From Rhizaria sp. SCN 62-66 (Eukaryota > Rhizaria, unplaced), in contig MEDY01000122.1 in the NCBI GenBank assembly GCA_001724265.1, positions 1 through 64,000 on the forward strand: a DNA stretch of 64,000 bases. Reading direction: 5' to 3'. Below the pieces are notes generated by a model. The model ran no database searches. It was not told the DNA's origin and was given only the letters and a program-made list of their open reading frames with translations. How positions within the stretch are numbered: the stretch's first letter is position 1; each line of letters begins with the position of its first letter. Both the position numbers and the translations under genes were made by a program. Below, piece by piece: positions 58,901 through 64,000 of this stretch.

Positions 58901-61900
58901 GCGGGGCTGGCCGAGGCCCTGGCCAAGACGCCCAACGGCGCCGGGCTGCCCACTGCGCTGCACTCGGTCAACCTCACGCTGTGCCCCAACACCGCCGCTG
59001 CCCAGCGCAACGGCAGCAAGAGCAGCAGCTACAGCAACAGCTGCGTGAGCGGCCACAGCAACGCAGTGCACTACTCGCAGCTGGCGGTTATCCGCGCCGG
59101 CTCTGTGCCGCCGCTGCTGGCCTCGACGCTGCTAGCGCTGTCTCTGGCGGCCAAGGCCCGCGGGCTCGCCTTCGCGCTCGACGAGGTTGAGCTCAGCGCG
59201 GTCTTCGCGGCCTACTGCGAGAACGAGTACTACGAGCTCAAGTTCGTGCCTTTCTCCAACGACCAGGACGTGGCGCCCGACGACTCGTCGCTGCGTCGCC
59301 AGGCGGTCTATTTCTCGCGCACCCATAGTACGGGGGTGGGGGGCCGCGCACATGCCGCGAATGCGGCCGCCGCAGACCGTTCCCGTGCTCTGCTGTCGCC
59401 GACCGCTTCGGCGGCACTGACGTCGCCGCTGGCCTCTGCGTCGTTCTCGTTCTTCCCGTCCAATTCCACGTCCATCTCGAGCTCTCTTTCCTCGTCCAAC
59501 GCGAAGTCTTCAGCGGCATCGTCGTCGAAGTACCCCCTTGGTGCTTCCTCTGCTTTGCCCCCCGCAGGCTACACGGCTTACACTCACAGCGACGACACGG
59601 CGGGCGGCCTAACTTCCGCCGGCGGCCTCTCCGTCCCGCCCGCGGCGCGCTTCCTGCAGGACGCGGGCGCTGTGCTGGCCGAGGCGCTGGCGTCGCTGCA
59701 GGTCTCGGCGTCGTCCCGCCTCACCAAGACCACGGCCGTCACGACGGTGCTGACCGCCTGCGCGAGTCTGCTGGAGCCGCTGCTGCGGCCGGTGCACTCG
59801 CTCGCGCTGCTCGACGACCCGCACTACCACAACAACGCGAGCGGCACCCGCGCCGCCGCAAACGGCCGCCATGGCTTCGGCTCCGGCTCCGCAGGCCCCG
59901 CGGTCGGCACCGACGGTGTCTTCCGTCTCCCGACCGCTTTATCGTCGCTGTCTGTGCCCAGCGCGCTCGCACTGCTCCACACGCTCGGTGCGGGCTCGGC
60001 CGCCACGGCCGCGTCGCTGCGCGCGTCCGCCACCGCCTACCTCGGCCAGCTCCAGCAGCAGCAGCAACAGGCTAACAACATCAACGACTCTAGCGCGAGC
60101 ACGAGTATGAGCGTGAACGCCAGCGTCAACACTGCGACTGCGATGCTGCTTTCGGCGCTGGATCCTTCTCTGGCGCGCGCGCTGGCCGTCAGCGGCCCCG
60201 GCGACGAGCTTCTGGCGCTGCACACACTGCGCTTTGAGGCCCACCAGACCGAGCTGCTGTACGCGATCATGGCGCACTCTGACTGGGGCTCGCCCATCTC
60301 TATCGACTCCGCGAACACGGCCAACAGCAGCAACGCGGTGGTCGTCGCGAGCGGCAGAGCGGGCAGCACGCGCAGCTCCGTCAGCGGCAGCGGCGCCGTC
60401 ACTGGGGCGGGCGCGTCCCGCCTGGCCGAGGCCGCGGCCGCGGGCGCGCTCTTCCACGAGCTGGGCGAGCTTCTGGCCACGGCCGGCTGGCGGTCGATCG
60501 ACCGCGTGCTCTCGCTCGCCGTGCGCACCAACACGGCCTCGGCCAGCAGCAGCACCGATCACGGCGACGGCGCGCGCGGCGGCTCCAGCACCGAGGTCGA
60601 GGACGGGCTGCGGTCGCGCCGCTACCTGGCCCACGTGGCCATGTCCGCGCCGGGCACGTACACCACCAGCGTGGGCTTCGCGACGCAGCAGGCGGCGTCG
60701 GTGGCCGCGCAGCTCGAGACGGCGCGCGTGGCTTGCCACAGCAAGGCGCTTGCCCGCAGTGCCAAGCAGCAGAGCGACGTAATGCGCCGCCGCTCGCTCG
60801 CGTTTAATAACAGCGACAACAGCAGCGGCAACGGTGCTAACACCCCGAACGCTGCTGCGAAGCTGAGCACGCGTGCTGTCGTCGTCGACGGCGCCGACGA
60901 CGGCGACGACGTTGGCGTGGGCGAGGTCGTGGCTACCGGCGTCCGCCGCAACCGCGCCAGGTTTTCGCTGGCGCCCGCCGCGGCCAACTTCAGCGCCTTC
61001 GACGGCAAGGAGCAGCGCAAGCCCGATGCCGAAGAGGAGGACGAGGAGGACGGTGTCGGCGTGCCAACTGCGCACAGCAACCTGACGAAGCCGCCTAAGT
61101 CCCACGGCGCACAGCCGCAGCAGAGGCCCATGAGACCGACTCCGCCCGTGCCTGTCCGTCGCCGCCCGGCCCCCGCGATTCCGTCTACCGCGAACGCTGC
61201 TATCGATGAGAGCAACAGCGAGTTGACCGACACCATTCTCAACAGCTTGAATGTCGGCGCCGGAAGCAATGCAGTCGTTACCACGACCAACAAGGGTTCG
61301 ACAGTCACCGTCACTGTCACGGCCACTCTGTCCCCGCGTGCGAACGCGGCCAATGGCGCCAGCAGCGGGCATACCAAGGGCAAGAACAACTTCAACATCA
61401 CGAGCGTCAACAGCGTCGTCACCGACAACAACAACGGCGCCGTCATTGCCACCACGAATAACAACAATAATACCGCTCACACTAATACTGGCGCTAGTGG
61501 CTTCCTGAACGCCACCGCCCCAGCGAGTGGAATGAAGAAGCGTGGTGTCGCCCTGGCCCCTGTGACCGTGGACTCCGACTCCGAGGCCGAGACGGAGCCC
61601 GTCCCCCGCCTGCATACTATGGGCCTCGACCCCGCACCCGAGTACGACGACATTGACGCGATTGCGTACGCGCAGCAGCAGGCGGTGGCGGCGGCGGCCG
61701 CGGCGGCTGCTGCGATGACGGAGCAGCAGCGCCAGAACCAGGCGTACCACACCGCGAACTACTCGAGCGACCACGTCAGCAGCGCCACCGCGAGCGCTAC
61801 TGCTGGCGGCCCTGAGTATGCTGACGACGGCGACTATGAGCACAAGGAGCAAGACGAGGAGTACTACTCCGACCACGAAGACACTGGCTATGACCAGGAT

Positions 61901-63556
61901 CAGGACCAGGAGGCTGAGGCTGAGTCTGAGGATGAGGCCGTGCTGGCGCTGGTGCAGTCGTCGGCGTTGTCCAGGTCGCGTCGGTCGCTGCTGATGTCCG
62001 AGCAGCAGCGCGCTGACATGGAGGCCGAGGCCGCCGCCGCCGCTGCCGCCGCCGTCGCCGCCGTCAAGGCCCGGGCGCAGCAGGCGCAGGCTCAGTCTCG
62101 CGCTCATGCCCAGGCCCAACAGCAGCAGCAGCAGGATTACGCCGACTATGACGATGAGGAAGATGCCGGCAGCGAGGCCGAGGCCGAGGCGGCGCTGCGG
62201 GCCCGCGAGGCCAACCGTGACAGCTACCTGGACCAGCTTATGGTGTCACCCCGCAGCCACCACACTGGCGGCGGCCGCCACGGCCACCACAACAACAGCG
62301 GCAGATACTACAACAACAACGACGACGACGACGACGCTGACCAGGACGGCGACTGCGACGAGAACGACGTGAATGCCCACTTACACGATGTAAGTATCAG
62401 CGGGCTCGACGACAGCTCGGTCGATCCGGACACCGTGATCTCATTCGCCAACGCCATCGCAGACGCGATGAAGGCCATCACCAACACCGCCGCCACCAAC
62501 AACAGCAACGGCAGAAACAGCGGCAACGCCGGCTCTAGAGCCAGCGCCAGAAACCCGTCCGCCAAGGCCAACGCTCCCGCTGCGACTACCCGGGCGAACG
62601 CAGCCTCCGTCAAACTTGCCGCTGCTACTGGCGCTGGCTCTAGCGCTGCTGGCAAGAGCGCGAGCGCCCGGGCGGCGGCCGTTGCGGCGCGGCAGCAGCA
62701 GCAGCAGGCTTTGATCAAGGCCAACAAGCAGAAGGCCGGCGCCGGCGCCCCTGCGGCCCCCGCGGCGGCAGCCGCTGCTGCCCCCGCTGGCGCCGGCCCC
62801 AGCATGCTGACCGCGGAGCAGAAGCGTGCAATGATGATTGTCCGCAACGCACTCAGCCCCCGCCCCAATAACAACAGCGGCAACAGCAGCAGTGGCAGTG
62901 GCAGTGGCAATGCGAGTGCGGGCGTGCCTCGCGTGGCCAATCTCGCCAGCACGCGCACTGCGGCGGTGCAGCACACGCACAACGCCCACGCCGCTAGCAG
63001 CAGCAACGGCAACATCAACGGCAGCAGCACTGGCGCTGGCACTCCGTACAAGTCGCCGCTGATGCGCCCCGCCTCGGGCAACACACACGGCTCGCCGGCG
63101 CCCGCCTACAGCAGCAGCAGCGGCAGCGGCGGTAGTAACAGCAACGTCAGCGCTGTTGCGAGCCGCAGTGCTGCCCTGGCCGCGGGCCGCAGCGCCAACG
63201 CAGGCGCCGCGAACGGCAACGCGCGTGTGGTGCCGTTGTCGTTCAACGGCAACAACAGCGCTGCCTCGGCTAGCGCGAGCAGCAACAGCCGTCTTAAATC
63301 CCCTGCACCGGCGCCTGCCACCGCCGGTGTTGGCAGCAGCTCGAGTGCGGGCGCCGTCAAGTCCCCGCTGCTGGCGGCTATGCGCGCGGCCAAGAAGGAG
63401 CCGGGCAATCCTCAGCAGCAGCAACAACAGCAGCAACAGCAAGGCGGCAATGTGCGCCGTATGGGTGGCACTGGCCTCACGGCGAGCTATCAAGAGTTGG
63501 AGGCGCAGCTGAGGGGCGCGGGGCACCTCGATCTTGGCCCTCCCCCACAGAAGTAA
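43966..63556 (+). CDS. Giant Furry/Mor2/Tao3-family cell-morphogenesis scaffold (7 exons, 6162 aa)
   Basis: Exons are 43966-44155, 44391-45100, 45307-45831, 46034-46946, 47119-47547, 47715-54723 and 54844-63556 (TAA). The total of 18489 nt is in frame at every junction. Furry proteins are HEAT-like scaffolds that bind and activate NDR/LATS-type kinases to control polarity and morphogenesis. Family blocks appear in order: KKNDWLVALPTLTALICASP (about 590), YAIENIILPLIS and VVGLRALNIIMSG (about 900), SVRSMALRLLPLLEQ, the hallmark LPDTYLKVQVSWSRRLAGKF with LLEYTRPWLQHIVL, then ALITCLLGLMCTLGG before the last intron and NTAVVLTHLLLTVSG ... VTLYLSRACPLYVLNAL directly after it, which validates that junction. 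It is about twice the usual 2200-3500 aa, through Ser/Asn/Ala inserts and a 1500-residue low-complexity, acidic and Gln-rich C-terminus. The intron-4 acceptor (GTGTGTAG|C) is the weakest call. Confidence 0.88.
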
Positions 63557-64000
63557 GGGCGGAGACACTTGAGTATAATGTTTAAGAAGTACACGTACTT
63601 CATCATCATCATTTGCTTTGCGGCTCGCGAGTCCTTTGAATTTGTTTTGTTTATAGTTTTGTTTGATAATACGTTTACAAAAAGCGAGATGCAAGCTGTC
63701 GATAATACGATTATATAATCTTGAGGAATAAGACACATCGACGATGATCTCGAAAAGAAAGATTATGATGATGGCGAAGTTTGATTATTATGATAATGAT
63801 GACAGATCGTTTGTTGCATCAATATGAGAAAAGAAGAGAATTAACATGTAAAAATACAGTTCTATTGTTTACGACGTTAAAAAAATTGTTCAGAGGGCGT
63901 GAAGGTACGCTAAGAAAATGAAAATAAATCTATGTATTGTGTGATATTTAAGTAAACAAGTCAAGCACGTTACTGTCCTTGCAGCAACGATTCTATGTAA
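63557..64000. other. 3' flank of the Furry gene
   Basis: AT-rich sequence with ATGATGATTATTATGATAATG-like simple repeats around 63755-63800. No gene is visible before the window ends. Confidence 0.6.

Noticed and set aside
59939-62119. 726-codon minus-strand open frame opposite Furry
   Set aside because: GC-rich, biased coding DNA leaves long open frames on the other strand. The plus-strand frame carries family motifs and splice continuity. The same applies to antisense frames at 57188-59071, 62441-63736, 15526-16713, 47762-48808 and 13345-13794.
43966-63556. Splitting the Furry locus into two genes at the last intron
   Set aside because: The donor CAG|GTACGC and acceptor TATAG|G keep phase, and family blocks continue directly across the junction.

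Overview
This is a 64 kb stretch of nuclear DNA from a unicellular eukaryote. The evidence is 21 predicted GT-AG introns (about 117-235 nt), GC-rich exons set in AT-rich introns and spacers, and proteins full of Asn, Ala, Ser, Gln and Gly homopolymers. The gene set is also eukaryotic: tubulin cofactor C, a kinesin-14, a cullin, a class II histone deacetylase and a Furry scaffold. I cannot name the lineage from sequence alone. Coding capacity is high, there are no recognisable transposons, and neighbouring genes alternate strand.

Layout, left to right. 1-2412 (-): Asn/Ser/Gln-rich protein running off the left edge. 2895-4234 (+): nucleoside hydrolase, 2 exons. 4235-6145: spacer with a perfect 22-bp inverted repeat and a family of three (plus one decayed) tRNA-like RNA genes with Pol III signals. 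6146-9886 (-): histone deacetylase with a long low-complexity N-terminus and an in-frame TAG. 10476-12089 (-): tubulin-binding cofactor C. 12685-18472 (+): 1809-aa orphan low-complexity protein, 3 exons. 19080-26296 (-): 2029-aa coiled-coil protein with a PDZ-like region and a C-terminal nucleoside 2-deoxyribosyltransferase-like domain, 8 exons. 27515-32233 (-): kinesin-14 with an N-terminal calponin-homology domain. 32852-36397 (+): cullin, 4 exons. 37633-42897 (-): type I membrane protein with TSP1-like and EGF-like repeats and a second in-frame TAG. 43966-63556 (+): a giant 6162-aa Furry/Mor2/Tao3 homologue, 7 exons.

Genes linked to microtubules and cell shape recur (cofactor C, kinesin-14, Furry), but nothing shows that they act as one unit.

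The most interesting points are these. (1) Two long reading frames are each interrupted by one in-frame TAG, while all nine complete genes end in TGA or TAA, so UAG may be a sense codon. (2) A structured Pol III-type RNA family has identically spaced upstream elements. (3) The splice donor is GTRCGY in 19 of 21 introns, while classical GTAAGT strings sit unspliced inside exons. (4) A coiled-coil/PDZ-like/deoxyribosyltransferase-like fusion protein.
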